The notes beneath the pieces are model-generated. The model was not told where the DNA came from. It saw nothing but the letters and a program-made list of their open reading frames with translations, and did no database searches. A DNA stretch of 64,000 bases. Source: an uncultured Lachnospiraceae bacterium. Its GTDB lineage: Bacteria; Bacillota; Clostridia; Lachnospirales; Lachnospiraceae. The stretch covers positions 1 to 64,000 of the forward strand of contig CACZXG010000001.1 of the NCBI GenBank assembly GCA_902785055.1, given 5' to 3'. The translations under genes and the position numbers were made by a program. Numbering within the stretch: position 1 is the first letter of the stretch; each line of letters opens with the position of its first letter. Positions 18,832-29,000 of this stretch are shown piece after piece.

Positions 18832-20082
18832 ATGGAACCAATCAAAAACGCCGAAAATCTACATCTCAACACGATGGAACCGATCAAGAAACACGACAAA
18901 CGGCATTTGGATTCAATACCTGCAGGTTCCCTGGGGATCATTCCCGTCCTGGGCTGCGAGCAAATGGCTTCCGAGATCGATTACTATCTCACCCGTTGGA
19001 GAGCGGAGCGCGAAAGTGAGCACAAGGGTTCCGTCGCTTATATCGGTTACAAGAGCCCTTCTTATATCATTAACTGTGATCTTCCCCGTTTCGGTACCGG
19101 TGAAGGCAAAGGCGTGCTTTCCAAGTCTGTCCGCGGAATGGATCTCTATCTCCTTGCAGATGTTGTAAATTACAGTGAGACCTACAAAATGTTCGGGATC
19201 ACCAACCACATGTCCCCCGACGATCACTATCAGAACCTCAAGAGAGTGATCGCATCTATCGGCGGCAAGGCGCGCAGGATCACCGTGATCATGCCCTATC
19301 TCTATGAGAGCCGCCAGCACAAGCGCACCTCCAGAGAATCTCTCGACTGCGCCATCGCGCTTCAGGAATTGGTGCGCATGGGCGTAGACAACATTATCAC
19401 CTTTGACGCAAATGATCCCCGCGTCATGAACGCGATCCCGCTTAACGGGTTTGACACCGTTCAGCCCGCCTACCAGTTTATTAAAGGACTCCTGCGCAGT
19501 GTGGATGACCTTAAGGTCGACAAAGATCATATGCTCATCATCAGCCCGGACGAGGGCGGCATGAAGCGCGCAGTTTACTATGCCAACGTACTGGGTCTGG
19601 ATATGGGTATGTTCTACAAGCGCCGCGATTACTCCACTTTCGTAAACGGCGTAAACCCGGTTCTCGACCATGTATTCCTCGGCTCAAGCGTCGAAGGCAA
19701 GGATATGGTCGTCATCGATGATATGCTCTCCTCCGGCGACAGCATCCTTGAAGTGGCCGGAGCCCTCAAGAAAAGAAAAGCCCGCAGAGTTTTCATCTGC
19801 GAGACCTTCGGACTCTTCACTGATGGAATCGAGAAATTTGATAAAGCCTATGCGGAAGGCAAGTTCGACAAGATCATCACAACAAACCTGATCTACCAGA
19901 AACCCGAACTCAAGGAGCGCCCCTGGTACGTGTGCTGCGGCATGAGCAAATACCTCGCTTATCTCATCGACACGCTCAACCACGACAGCTCCATCAGCGA
20001 CCTGCTCGATCCCAGGGAAAAGATCCTGAAGATCGTCGAACGCTACAACAAGGCGCAGGCAGAAGGCAAAAAATTCCAGTAA
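18832..20082 (+). CDS. prs: Ribose-phosphate pyrophosphokinase (PRPP synthetase)
   Basis: Transfers pyrophosphate from ATP to ribose 5-phosphate. It is 416 aa, longer than classical Prs (~315), as in a clostridial subgroup. ATP-side loop YLYESRQHKRTSRES (~residue 155-170); PRPP-binding loop VVIDDMLSSGDS (~293-304). The first codons look duplicated: MEPIKN at 1-6 and MEPIKK at 15-20 come from a 42-bp near-repeat. Either ATG could initiate; the first (18832) has AGCGAGG upstream. The product feeds pncB and upp in this window. Confidence 0.9.
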   Translation: MEPIKNAENLHLNTMEPIKKHDKRHLDSIPAGSLGIIPVLGCEQMASEIDYYLTRWRAERESEHKGSVAYIGYKSPSYIINCDLPRFGTGEGKGVLSKSVRGMDLYLLADVVNYSETYKMFGITNHMSPDDHYQNLKRVIASIGGKARRITVIMPYLYESRQHKRTSRESLDCAIALQELVRMGVDNIITFDANDPRVMNAIPLNGFDTVQPAYQFIKGLLRSVDDLKVDKDHMLIISPDEGGMKRAVYYANVLGLDMGMFYKRRDYSTFVNGVNPVLDHVFLGSSVEGKDMVVIDDMLSSGDSILEVAGALKKRKARRVFICETFGLFTDGIEKFDKAYAEGKFDKIITTNLIYQKPELKERPWYVCCGMSKYLAYLIDTLNHDSSISDLLDPREKILKIVERYNKAQAEGKKFQ

Positions 20083-20114
20083 GACTTTCAGCCTGCCCAG
20101 ACATTAAAGACATC

Positions 20115-20150
20115 AAAAAAGAGGCACGCCGTAGTGGCCGCCTCTTTTTT
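20115..20150. terminator. Bidirectional terminator between prs and the dCMP deaminase gene
   Basis: 11-bp stem AAAAAAGAGGC (20115-20125) / GCCTCTTTTTT (20140-20150) with a 14-nt loop, between convergent genes. Confidence 0.92.
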
Positions 20151-20163
20151 GTTATTTCACTTT

Positions 20164-20661
20164 TTATAAGTCCACTTCGACCTTTCTTCCGGTCCTCTGG
20201 TACTGATAGTACCGGACTCCCGCCGCGTCAAACATCCGCTTGCTTGCGATCGTCATGTCGGAAGAAGCGTATTTGTCGCTGTCGTAAACCACTGTGCTGA
20301 TCCCGCTCTGAATGATCGCTTTTGCGCACTCATTGCAGGGGAACAAAGATACGTACAAAGTTGCTCCCTCCAGGCTCCCTCCCCGGTAATTGAGTATGGC
20401 GTTGAGTTCACTGTGTGTCACGAAGGGATACTTGGTATTGAGCGTATCGCCCTCCCTCGCCCAGGGGAAGTCATCATCCGAGCAGCCGATCGGAAACCCG
20501 TTATATCCCATGGAAAGGATCTTATGCGCTTTGCTCACAATACAGGAGCCGACCTGCGTATTGGGGTCCTTGGAACGGAGAGCCGAGAGCTGGGCCACTC
20601 CCATGAAATACTCGTCCCAGGTAATATAATCGCTTCGTTTGCCGGTCATTTTGACAGCCAT
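20164..20661 (-). CDS. dCMP deaminase (ComEB-type)
   Basis: Zinc-dependent cytidine/deoxycytidylate deaminase-fold enzyme of 165 aa. Zinc and catalytic residues are visible in THSELNAIL (His-x-Glu) and FPCNECAKAI (Pro-Cys-x-x-Cys). It converts dCMP to dUMP for thymidylate synthesis; in Bacillus the homologue is ComEB. An SD AGGAGGAGAGC precedes the start. upp lies 15 bp upstream, making a pyrimidine-salvage pair. Confidence 0.92.
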   Translation of the reverse strand: MAVKMTGKRSDYITWDEYFMGVAQLSALRSKDPNTQVGSCIVSKAHKILSMGYNGFPIGCSDDDFPWAREGDTLNTKYPFVTHSELNAILNYRGGSLEGATLYVSLFPCNECAKAIIQSGISTVVYDSDKYASSDMTIASKRMFDAAGVRYYQYQRTGRKVEVDL

Positions 20662-20676
20662 GCTCTCCTCCTGAAA

Positions 20677-21306
20677 TTACTTTGTTCCGAAGATCCTGTC
20701 GCCCGCGTCGCCAAGGCCGGGAACGATATAGCCGTGATCGTTCAGGTGATCATCTACAGCGCCGATGTAAAGATCTACGTCGGGATGTGCCTCTGTGAAG
20801 GCCTTGATTCCCTCAGGGGCAGCGATGATGCACAGGAAGTGAAGCTTTCTGCAGCCGTGTTTCTTGAGCATCTCAACAGCTTCCAGAGCGGAGCCGCCTG
20901 TAGCCAGCATGGGATCGACGACGAAGATCTCTCTCTCCGCGCAGTCAGCGGGGAGCTTGCAGTAGTATTCCACCGGCGCCAGTGTCTCGGGATCTCTGTA
21001 AAGTCCGATGTGGCCGACCTTCGCAGCGGGGATCATTGTCAGCATGCCGTCCACCATTCCAAGGCCTGCTCTCAGGATCGGAACGACCGCAAGCTTCTTG
21101 CCCTTGATCTCCTGCACAGTTGTCTTGCAGATGGGTGTCTCGATCTCGACATCCTCGAGCTCCAGATTTCTTGTAGCTTCATAGCACTCGAGCATAGCGA
21201 TCTCGCCGATGGTCTCACGGAACTCCTTGGTTCCGATTTCCTTGCGCCTGATCAGACCAATCTTGTGCTTGATCAACGGGTGGTCCATAATTACTACATT
21301 TTTCAT
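20677..21306 (-). CDS. upp: Uracil phosphoribosyltransferase
   Basis: Forms UMP from uracil and PRPP. It is 209 aa, the standard length. Signatures are [20 protein letters not shown] at the N-terminus, [13 protein letters not shown] (~residue 78), PRPP loop [19 protein letters not shown] (~130) and [11 protein letters not shown] at the C-terminus. SD GGAGG upstream. It is in a run with Sua5/YwlC upstream and dCMP deaminase downstream. Confidence 0.97.
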   Translation of the reverse strand: MKNVVIMDHPLIKHKIGLIRRKEIGTKEFRETIGEIAMLECYEATRNLELEDVEIETPICKTTVQEIKGKKLAVVPILRAGLGMVDGMLTMIPAAKVGHIGLYRDPETLAPVEYYCKLPADCAEREIFVVDPMLATGGSALEAVEMLKKHGCRKLHFLCIIAAPEGIKAFTEAHPDVDLYIGAVDDHLNDHGYIVPGLGDAGDRIFGTK

Positions 21307-21357
21307 TTTAGTCCTCCATCATATTGAGTGTATTAAAACCGCATCCCTGCCAAAATA

Positions 21358-22434
21358 TCACTTGAAATGCAGTGTTTCTCCTTCGTCAGTCCGAACAACC
21401 CTGTGCCCGGCTGCCTTCATCAGGCGGTTCATGATCGCCTGCCCGAGTTCTCCGCCGCTGAAGGATTCCGAGTAGATGCGCTCAGCGCCATCGTCATCAA
21501 ATTCCCTCAGGATACGAAACAGTTCCCTTGCAACGCTGTCCTCATCTCCGCGCGGTCCCGCGCTCTTGACGCAATCCGCGTCGTACAGGTCCCGCGTCTC
21601 ATCCGTGCAGATGACTCCGGTCCTCAGGCCGTGCGCCCTGTTATAACCGGCCGCTCTGTTGATCTCCGATACTACTTTATCACGTTCTCCCTCAATAATC
21701 ACCAGTTCGCCTTTAGGAGCGTAGTGCCGGTACTTCATTCCAGGCGCCTTGGGGGCGATCCCCGAATCCGGTGTGATCAGCGTCGAGTCAACTTCTACCC
21801 TTCCGAGTACTTCCTGCAGCATCTTTTTGTTAATAAATCCGGGCCGCAGTATCACCGGCTCGTCCTCTGTGAGATCGATAATGGTGGATTCCAACCCGAT
21901 CCCCACCTGTCCGCCGTCGATGATCATCTCCACTCTGCCGTCAAGATCCTCCAGACAATATTTTGCCAAAGTCGGGCTGGGCCTTCCGGATCTGTTGGCG
22001 CTGGGAGCCGCGATATAGCCGCCCGCCGCGTCGATCAGGGCCTGGGCGATCTTATTGCTCGGAAAGCGCACCGCGACTGTATCAAGGCCGCCCGTCGTTT
22101 CCTTCGGGACCAGGCTGCTCTTTCTGAAGATCATAGTCAGAGGGCCGGGCCAGAAAGCTTCCGCGAGTTTTTTCGCTTCAGGCGGTATCTCGCGGACGAT
22201 GGGCTCTATATCTTCCAGTCTGCATATATGCACGATCAGGGGGTTGTCAGAAGGTCTTCCTTTCGCCTCATATATCTTCCGGGAGGACTCGGGATTGAGC
22301 GCGTCGCCGCCCAGCCCGTACACTGTCTCAGTCGGGAAAGCTACGAGTCCGCCTTCCTTTATGATCCGCCCGGCCCGTTTGATCACAGACAGGTCAGGCG
22401 CCTCCTCATTCATAACCACATACTCTGTTGTCAT
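21358..22434 (-). CDS. L-threonylcarbamoyladenylate synthase (Sua5/YwlC type)
   Basis: Makes threonylcarbamoyl-AMP for t6A37 tRNA modification. It is 358 aa, with a YrdC-like catalytic domain followed by a C-terminal Sua5 domain. Motifs are GGLVAFPTETVYGLGGDA (~residues 28-45), YEAKGRPSDNPLIVHI (~55-70) and SANRSGRPSPT (~150). The start follows GGAAAGGAAGC. It lies 16 bp downstream of the GH18 gene and 51 bp upstream of upp. Confidence 0.94.
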   Translation of the reverse strand: MTTEYVVMNEEAPDLSVIKRAGRIIKEGGLVAFPTETVYGLGGDALNPESSRKIYEAKGRPSDNPLIVHICRLEDIEPIVREIPPEAKKLAEAFWPGPLTMIFRKSSLVPKETTGGLDTVAVRFPSNKIAQALIDAAGGYIAAPSANRSGRPSPTLAKYCLEDLDGRVEMIIDGGQVGIGLESTIIDLTEDEPVILRPGFINKKMLQEVLGRVEVDSTLITPDSGIAPKAPGMKYRHYAPKGELVIIEGERDKVVSEINRAAGYNRAHGLRTGVICTDETRDLYDADCVKSAGPRGDEDSVARELFRILREFDDDGAERIYSESFSGGELGQAIMNRLMKAAGHRVVRTDEGETLHFK

Positions 22435-22450
22435 TGCTTCCTTTCCGGAC

Positions 22451-24142
22451 TCACTTATTCATGTAATCGGCGATGACTGTCCAGACATCCGCGCTTTCCA
22501 TTCCGAGACACCACTCCGCAACGCCTGCGATGCCGTGCGCCTGCATAACTTCAAGCTTTTTCTCGATGGATTCCGCGTCCTCTATCCAGATCTGGTAGGT
22601 CGCGTCATCTTCGGAGACTTCGGCATAATTCTGTTCGGCCGCGGCGTTCCATTCCACTTCCATATTGTGATTGGCAATGAAAATCTGCAGTTCGTTCATG
22701 CCGTAAGCCGTACTTGTCACACCATCCGCTGCGGTCTTCCAGATCCTGGAATAGAACGGAATACCGTTGATCAGTTTCTCGGCGGGAACACACTTGAGGG
22801 CTTCCTCGATCCCGTAAGTCACATAGCCGATGGACGCAACGCTTCCGGGCTCCTGGCTGCCCGCATAGTGCTCGTCATATCCCATGATCACTACGTAGTC
22901 GGCGAAGACCCCCTGCTCGTCGAGGCGGTAATGGTTGTTGAAATTATAAGGCACGTAGTTATCCACAGACAGAACAAGTCCTGCTCCGCGGCAGGCGATA
23001 GAGAGTTCTCTCACAAATTCGATAAAGTCTTCACCGTACTTCTCCGAGATCCCCTCGATATCCACGTTGATGCCGTCGATCCCCATCTCAAGCGCTGTAT
23101 CGACCACCTTGGAAATGACCGCGCTTCTCGCCTCGCCGGAGGCAAGGAACTTCTGCTGCACTCCTTCAGGACCGGTGAAATTATCCAGCACTGCCCACAC
23201 TTTCATCCCTCTCTCGTGGGCGGCATCCACGTAAGCCTGGGTCGCGCGCACTTCTACAGAACCGGTGTCATTAAGAACGACGAACCAGGTAGGCGCTACC
23301 ACATTTACGGACTGCGTATTGGCGATCCTGCCTGCGAAAGTATCATTTCCCGCCGCTCCGGCGATATTGTGCCAGACCATGTTCACTTTGCCATCCAGCG
23401 CTGTGCGCTTGTACTCGGGCTCCTGATAATCCGTTACCGGCGTCATTGCCGCCGCAGTCGGCTCGGTCATCTTCCTGTTCTCAATATAGCCGATCATAGC
23501 ATCAGGCGTCACGACCTTGCTCCAGTTGTCCATCCTCTCGATGACCGCCACTTTCGTTCCTTCCGTGACTTCTGAGACCACTTTACTCTTAACGCCGCCT
23601 GACGATCTGAGTTTCGTCGCCCTGGTCACTTCCGACTCCTGGCGCTCGTTCCAGACGGTGTAGATACTCATGCGGTTGGGCTCCGTGAACGCTTCATAGG
23701 AAAAGTTGGTGAACTTTCGGACAAAATCCAGCGCGACATAAAGGGTATCCCCTTCCTTCACGCATACAGCATACTGCTCCTGCGTGGCAGCGCCGGAGGA
23801 ATCTGTCCACGCATTTTCCCCCTCCTTCACCGTTATGCGCGTATCAGGAAGGCAGTAGAGGAGCTCTCCGTCCTCCTCCCCGTAGTAAAACCTGTCGTTG
23901 AGGAGCGTTTTCACTGTCTCATAGTCGAGATAATACTGCTCCCCGATTTTTTTTGCATGATATTCAGACCAGTTATCCTGCAATATCACCGGATAATCAT
24001 CTTCGCCTTCGACTTCATAATATAGATTAAGGTCCACCTTCTCATCGGTGTAGGTATACTTTACAAAATAGTTTTTGTAAAATACTACGCCAAGCACACC
24101 GATCAGGACCAGAATAATTAATGTTGGCAGCACTTTCTTCAT
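22451..24142 (-). CDS. Membrane-anchored GH18 (YaaH-like) protein with SH3 and copper-amine-oxidase-like stalk domains
   Basis: 563 aa. An N-terminal hydrophobic anchor (residues ~4-24) is followed by a stalk with copper-amine-oxidase N-domain-like character (~70-170: YYLDYETVKTLLNDRFYYGE). A bacterial SH3 domain is at ~175-230 (ATKLRSSGGVKSKVV through WSKVV). A glycoside hydrolase family 18 domain fills ~245-563, and the GH18 acid motif is intact in MGIDGINVDIEGIS (DxxxxDxE-type). It probably acts on peptidoglycan or related glycans at the cell surface, as in spore-germination YaaH relatives. That role is inference. Its -10 is flanked by a 9-bp inverted repeat. Confidence 0.85.
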   Translation of the reverse strand: MKKVLPTLIILVLIGVLGVVFYKNYFVKYTYTDEKVDLNLYYEVEGEDDYPVILQDNWSEYHAKKIGEQYYLDYETVKTLLNDRFYYGEEDGELLYCLPDTRITVKEGENAWTDSSGAATQEQYAVCVKEGDTLYVALDFVRKFTNFSYEAFTEPNRMSIYTVWNERQESEVTRATKLRSSGGVKSKVVSEVTEGTKVAVIERMDNWSKVVTPDAMIGYIENRKMTEPTAAAMTPVTDYQEPEYKRTALDGKVNMVWHNIAGAAGNDTFAGRIANTQSVNVVAPTWFVVLNDTGSVEVRATQAYVDAAHERGMKVWAVLDNFTGPEGVQQKFLASGEARSAVISKVVDTALEMGIDGINVDIEGISEKYGEDFIEFVRELSIACRGAGLVLSVDNYVPYNFNNHYRLDEQGVFADYVVIMGYDEHYAGSQEPGSVASIGYVTYGIEEALKCVPAEKLINGIPFYSRIWKTAADGVTSTAYGMNELQIFIANHNMEVEWNAAAEQNYAEVSEDDATYQIWIEDAESIEKKLEVMQAHGIAGVAEWCLGMESADVWTVIADYMNK

Positions 24143-24154
24143 CTGTCACTCTCC

Positions 24155-24193
24155 TTTCGAATATACGTGCCTATTATAGCAGAGTATTCGAAA
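24155..24193 (-). promoter_or_regulatory. -10 of the GH18 gene flanked by an inverted repeat
   Basis: TATAAT on the minus strand (24173-24178) sits at the centre of a perfect 9-bp inverted repeat TTTCGAATA (24155-24163) / TATTCGAAA (24185-24193). The -35 is weak, so an activator or repressor is plausible. Confidence 0.5.
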
Positions 24194-24894
24194 TGTAACA
24201 AATGAATATATCCTTATATATACGACGGAACGCTTCGAATACCGTCTGCCGCAAGCGGGTCCCGCAGCACTGCCTGATATACGAAGCGTTCCCAGATATG
24301 ACTCTATATGCTATAGATTTGGATTAAGATATAAGATCTCCGTGATCTTATAGTGAATTGCAGACGGACTGCAGAGACCTGAAGGATACAATTTGTCCCG
24401 TGAGAATTGTTCCGCGCATTCTGCATCCGCCCCGGGAAGCACAGAAACTGTACCTTAAATAAATGACATTTAAAAATCAGACGCAAATAATATCATGCTG
24501 AATTCTCTTTTTTGCCTGACCGGCAATAGATTTCAGATAATGGGAAAGTCCCATATAAAAATGTGTTATTAGATATGAATATTAAGCAAAAGCTAAGTGC
24601 GGCATCACCTCCCGGCCGGTACAGATTGTTTCATCTGCTTCCGAAAGCCATTCTAGTACATCCTCATCCGGCCGCACAACACCCGCAGGCTCCTAAAAAA
24701 CGAAAGTCGTCATTCTTGTGATTTTCGCACAACAGCCGGTTTCGACTGTCCGGTGCCGGGCAAATAATCATTGACGCAGGTTCTGTTTATGCGTCAAAAT
24801 ATTAATAAGCACAGGGAACTCTTATCCCTCTGTCCCAAGGCGCAGAGGTGCTGTCCCTTTAATCCCTTTCGTATTTGATGCAGAGGAGAAATCC
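24194..24894. other. Long non-coding stretch with several hairpins
   Basis: About 700 bp with no supportable gene on either strand. Visible structures are GGAACGCTTCG/CGAAGCGTTCC (24227-24237 and 24282-24292), TATAAGATC/GATCTTATA (24330-24338 and 24344-24352), TGGGA/TCCCA (24541-24553), TTGACGC/GCGTCAA (24771-24777 and 24791-24797) and CCTCTG/CAGAGG (24827-24832 and 24843-24848). No known riboswitch class was recognised. It could hold a small RNA, a mecA leader or a decayed gene. Confidence 0.4.
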
Positions 24895-25635
24895 ATGAAG
24901 ATAGAGAAGATCAGCAACAGCCAGATCCGGTGCATCCTTACCGGCGAAGATCTGGCCTCAAGACAGCTCCGCCTGAGCGAGCTGGCGTACGGCTCCGAAA
25001 AAGCACGCGCGCTGTTCCGCGATATGATGGAACAAGCTGCGATCCAGTGCGGTTTCGACGCGGAGAATTATCCGCTAATGATCGAAGCCATTCCCCTGGG
25101 TTCCGACAGCATTGTCCTGATCGTCACCAAAGTCGACAATCCTGATGAACTGGACACCCGTTTTTCAAATTTTGCCCCTTCCGTGCAGAAGGACGCGCTT
25201 CCACCACAGGAGCCGCCCTCACCTTTGGCGCAGCTGCTAAGTTCGCTCAAGGAAAGCAGCGGCGGTGCGCCTGGACCGGCCGGGCCCTCCGGCGGCAGAA
25301 CTCCGGACGAGACTATGAAAGAGCGCAGGGAGGCTCTTCTCACCTCGAGAGTGTACTCATTCGAGACCATGGCTGACGTGATCCACGCGGCCAAGGTTCT
25401 TTCGTCTGCATACACCGGAGGCAGTTCTCTTTACCGCGACGAGAAGACCGGAACCCTTTATCTCCTTCTTAAAATGAGCGGGATCGAAGAGGTCGGCGCC
25501 ATGCAGAGTACTCTGGCCGCCCTCTCCGAATACGGGCACCTGGAAAAGGCGAGCCCGGCCCGCCAGCAGTATCTGGTCACCCACTGCACTCCCGTTTGCA
25601 GCGCGAATGCTCTCGAGACCCTCAGCGGGCTGTGA
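24895..25635 (+). CDS. mecA: MecA-family adaptor protein
   Basis: Adaptor that delivers substrates to ClpC-type proteases; in Bacillus it controls competence via ComK. It is 246 aa. The N-terminal substrate-binding domain (MKIEKISNSQIRCILTGEDL, ~1-85) is followed by a Pro/Gly-rich linker (~100-150). The C-terminal domain has SRVYSFETMADVIHAAKVL and GTLYLLLKMS. The SD AGAGGAG lies 6 nt upstream. It is monocistronic, ended by a very strong terminator. Confidence 0.88.
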   Translation: MKIEKISNSQIRCILTGEDLASRQLRLSELAYGSEKARALFRDMMEQAAIQCGFDAENYPLMIEAIPLGSDSIVLIVTKVDNPDELDTRFSNFAPSVQKDALPPQEPPSPLAQLLSSLKESSGGAPGPAGPSGGRTPDETMKERREALLTSRVYSFETMADVIHAAKVLSSAYTGGSSLYRDEKTGTLYLLLKMSGIEEVGAMQSTLAALSEYGHLEKASPARQQYLVTHCTPVCSANALETLSGL

Positions 25636-25667
25636 CAGTTTTATTTACGATTTCGTTTTCTGACCAG

Positions 25668-25695
25668 GACAGGTGCTTCGGCACCTGTCTTTTTT
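25668..25695 (+). terminator. mecA terminator
   Basis: Perfect 9-bp stem GACAGGTGC (25668-25676) / GCACCTGTC (25681-25689) closed by a UUCG tetraloop, then TTTTTT. Confidence 0.95.
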
Positions 25696-26007
25696 CATTA
25701 CAAACCATCATTTCACCGCATTCAATAAGCCTTCAAATTTCCTTTAAAATACAGTTTATTATATTAAATCCATTTAGACACTTATTAATTCTTTTGTGAC
25801 ATCATCTTCATAACTACTGTGAAACTTCCACAATAGTTAGGCTCTACTAACCCCGTTTTTCGTTATTATTACTGGTCTTTTTCCGGATACAATCCGAAAA
25901 TGACATTGTATTTTGTATAACCCGATGCTAGAATTAAATTGCTAGATAAGCTGTGGGTTTTTACAACTTAGCGGTTTACCGCTGCAATATTTACAGGAGG
26001 AAAACAA
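25696..26007 (+). promoter_or_regulatory. nifJ upstream region: promoter and candidate operator
   Basis: Promoter TTGTAT (25906-25911), 17-nt spacer, TAGAAT (25929-25934), then a ~70-nt leader. About 70 bp further upstream is a near-perfect inverted repeat AACTACTGTG (25812-25821) / CACAATAGTT (25829-25838) with a 7-nt centre. It is reminiscent of redox-regulator Rex sites but one nucleotide short of the usual spacing. No gene is present. Confidence 0.5.
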
Positions 26008-29000
26008 ATGGCAAGAAAGTTTCTCACCATGGATGGTAACGAGGCTGCTGCACACGCCGCGTATGCGTATACAGAGGTCGCTACCATCTATCCCATCACC
26101 CCTTCATCCGTAATGCCTGAGCATGTTGATGAGTGGGCTACAGCAGGACGCAAGAACATTTTCGGTCAGCCCGTTCAGGTTACCGAGATGCAGTCCGAGG
26201 CTGGTGCTGCAGGTGCTGTGCACGGCGCGGTCGCTGCCGGTGCGATGACATCCACCTTCACAGCTTCCCAGGGTCTTCTTCTGATGATCCCCAACCTTTA
26301 CAAGATCGCCGGCGAAGGCCTTCCGGCAGTCATCAACGTAGCAGCTCGCTGCGTATGTACACACGCTCTGAACATCTTCGGCGATCACTCCGACGTATAC
26401 GCCGCAAGACAGACCGGCTGCGCTATGCTCTGTGAGTCCAGCGTACAGGAAGTCATGGATCTGACTCCCGTCGCTTACTGCGCAGCAGTAAAGGGCAAAC
26501 TGCCTTTCATCAACTTCTTTGATGGTTTCCGCACATCCCACGAGATCCAGAAGATCCAGATCTGGGACTATGACGATCTCGATGACCTGATCGACCACGA
26601 TGCGATCGCAGAGTTCCGCGCTAACTGCCTGAACCCTACGCATCCTTGTCAGATGGGCTGTGCTCAGAACCCTGACCTGTTCTTCCAGACCCGTGAGGCC
26701 TGCAACCCCGCTTACAACGCAATGCCCGCTGTTGTCCAGGAGTACATGGACAAGGTCAATGCTAAGCTCGGCACAGATTACAAGCTGTTCAACTACTACG
26801 GCGCAGCAGACGCTGAGAAGGTTATCGTCGCTATGGGCTCCGTCAACGAGACCATTGAAGAGACTGTTGATCACCTCAACGCTGCCGGCCAGAAGGTTGG
26901 CGTTATCAAGGTTCGTCTGTACAGACCTTTCTGCACAGAGGCTTTCCTTGCAGCTATCCCGAAGACTGTCAAGCAGATCTCTGTTCTTGACAGAACAAAA
27001 GAGCCCGGTTCCATCGGCGAGCCTCTGGCACTCGATGTTAAGGCTGCTATCGCAGGCACCGAGTTCAAGGATGTTCCCGTATTCTCCGGCCGTTACGGCC
27101 TTGGTTCCAAGGATACGACTCCCGCTCAGATCATCGCTGTTTACAACAACACCGAGAAGAAAGAATTCACCATCGGCATCACTGATGATGTGACAAACCT
27201 TTCCCTGGATCCCGGCAAGGAGATCGTTACAACTCCCGAGGGAACAATCTGCTGCAAGTTCTGGGGTCTTGGTGCTGACGGTACCGTCGGTGCTAACAAG
27301 AACTCCATCAAGATCATCGGCGACAACACCGACATGTATGCGCAGGCATATTTTGACTATGACTCCAAGAAGTCCGGTGGTGTTACCATGTCCCACCTGA
27401 GATTTGGTAAGAAGCCCATTAAGTCCACTTACCTCATCCACCAGGCGAACTTCGTTGCATGCCACAACCCGGCATACATCCGCAAGTTCAACATGTCCCA
27501 GGAGCTGGTAGACGGCGGCACATTCCTGCTGAACTGCTCTTGGAACGCAGAAGAGCTCGAGACACACATTCCTCCGCAGGTCAAGAAGTTCATCTATGAC
27601 CACAAGATCAACTTCTACACCATCGACGGCGTTAAGATCGGTATCGAGACCGGCATGGGCCCGACACGTATCAACACCATCCTTCAGTCCGCATTCTTCA
27701 AGCTGGCCAACATCATCCCCGAAGAGGATGCAATCGCCTACATGAAGGCTGCCGCTGAGAAGACCTATGGCCGTAAGGGCCGCGACGTTGTCGAGAAGAA
27801 CTGGGCAGCGATCGACGCAGGTGCCAAGAATGTTGTCAAGGTTGACGTACCCGAGTCCTGGGGCCAGGCAGAAGGCGAAGAGTATGATCTCGTTCACGCT
27901 ACCGGCGCAAGACAGGATGTTGTTGATTTCGTAAACAACATTCAGGTCAAGGTCAACGCTCAGGAAGGCAACACTGTTCCCGTTTCCGCAGCAGGCGTCT
28001 ATGCAAATGGTGCTACACCTTCCGGCGCAGCTGCATATGAGAAGCGCGGTATCGCAGTCAACGTTCCCGTATGGGCTTCCGAGAACTGCATCCAGTGTAC
28101 TTTCTGCTCCTATGTATGCCCTCACGCTGCAATCCGTCCTATGGCTCTGACCGACGACGAGTGCGCTAAGCTTCCTGAAGACACAGTTACTATCCCGCTG
28201 ATGGGTATGCCCGGATACAAGTTCGCGATCGTTGTATCTTCTCTCGACTGCACAGGCTGCGGCAGCTGCGCAAACGTCTGCCCCGGCAAGAAGGGCAACA
28301 AGGCTCTGAACATGATGAGACTCGAGGAAGGCATGAAGCAGCCTAACGAGCAGGCAGCTTTCAACGTAGCAGTAACATTCGAGCCCAAGCAGGATGTTAT
28401 CGACAAGTTCAAAGAGACCACAGTTAAGGGCTCCCAGTTCAAGCAGCCCCTGCTTGAATTCTCCGGCGCTTGCGCAGGCTGCGGCGAGACTCCTTACGCT
28501 AAGCTGGTAACTCAGCTGTTCGGCGACAGAATGTACATCGCGAACGCAACAGGATGCTCCTCCATTTGGGGTAACTCCTCTCCTTCCACTCCTTACACAG
28601 TAAACCACAAGGGTCACGGCCCGGCATGGTCCAACTCCCTGTTTGAGGATGCTGCTGAGTTCGGTTATGGTATGCTTCTTGCAAACCAGTCCCTGAGAGC
28701 AAACCTCAAGTCCAAGGTCGAGGCTATTGCTGAGACAGCAGGCGAGGAAGTTAAGGCAGCAGCTCAGAAGTGGATCGACACATTTGCAATCGGCGCAGAG
28801 AACGGCGCAGCAACAGACGCTCTGGTAGCAGCTCTTGCAGCAGACGGCTCCGATGCAGCTAAGGAAATCCTTGAGCAGAAGCAGTTCCTGGCTAAGAAGT
28901 CCCAGTGGGTATTCGGTGGTGACGGATGGGCTTACGATATCGGCTACGGCGGTGTTGACCACATCCTTGCTTCCGGTAAGGACATCAACGTATTCTGCTT

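Noticed and set aside
24700..24894. Riboswitch in front of mecA
   Set aside because: Only short generic hairpins; none of the known aptamer cores was recognised.
26104..28962. Very long open frame on the minus strand opposite nifJ
   Set aside because: It mirrors the codon bias of nifJ, has no SD and no recognisable domains; the plus-strand PFOR is certain.
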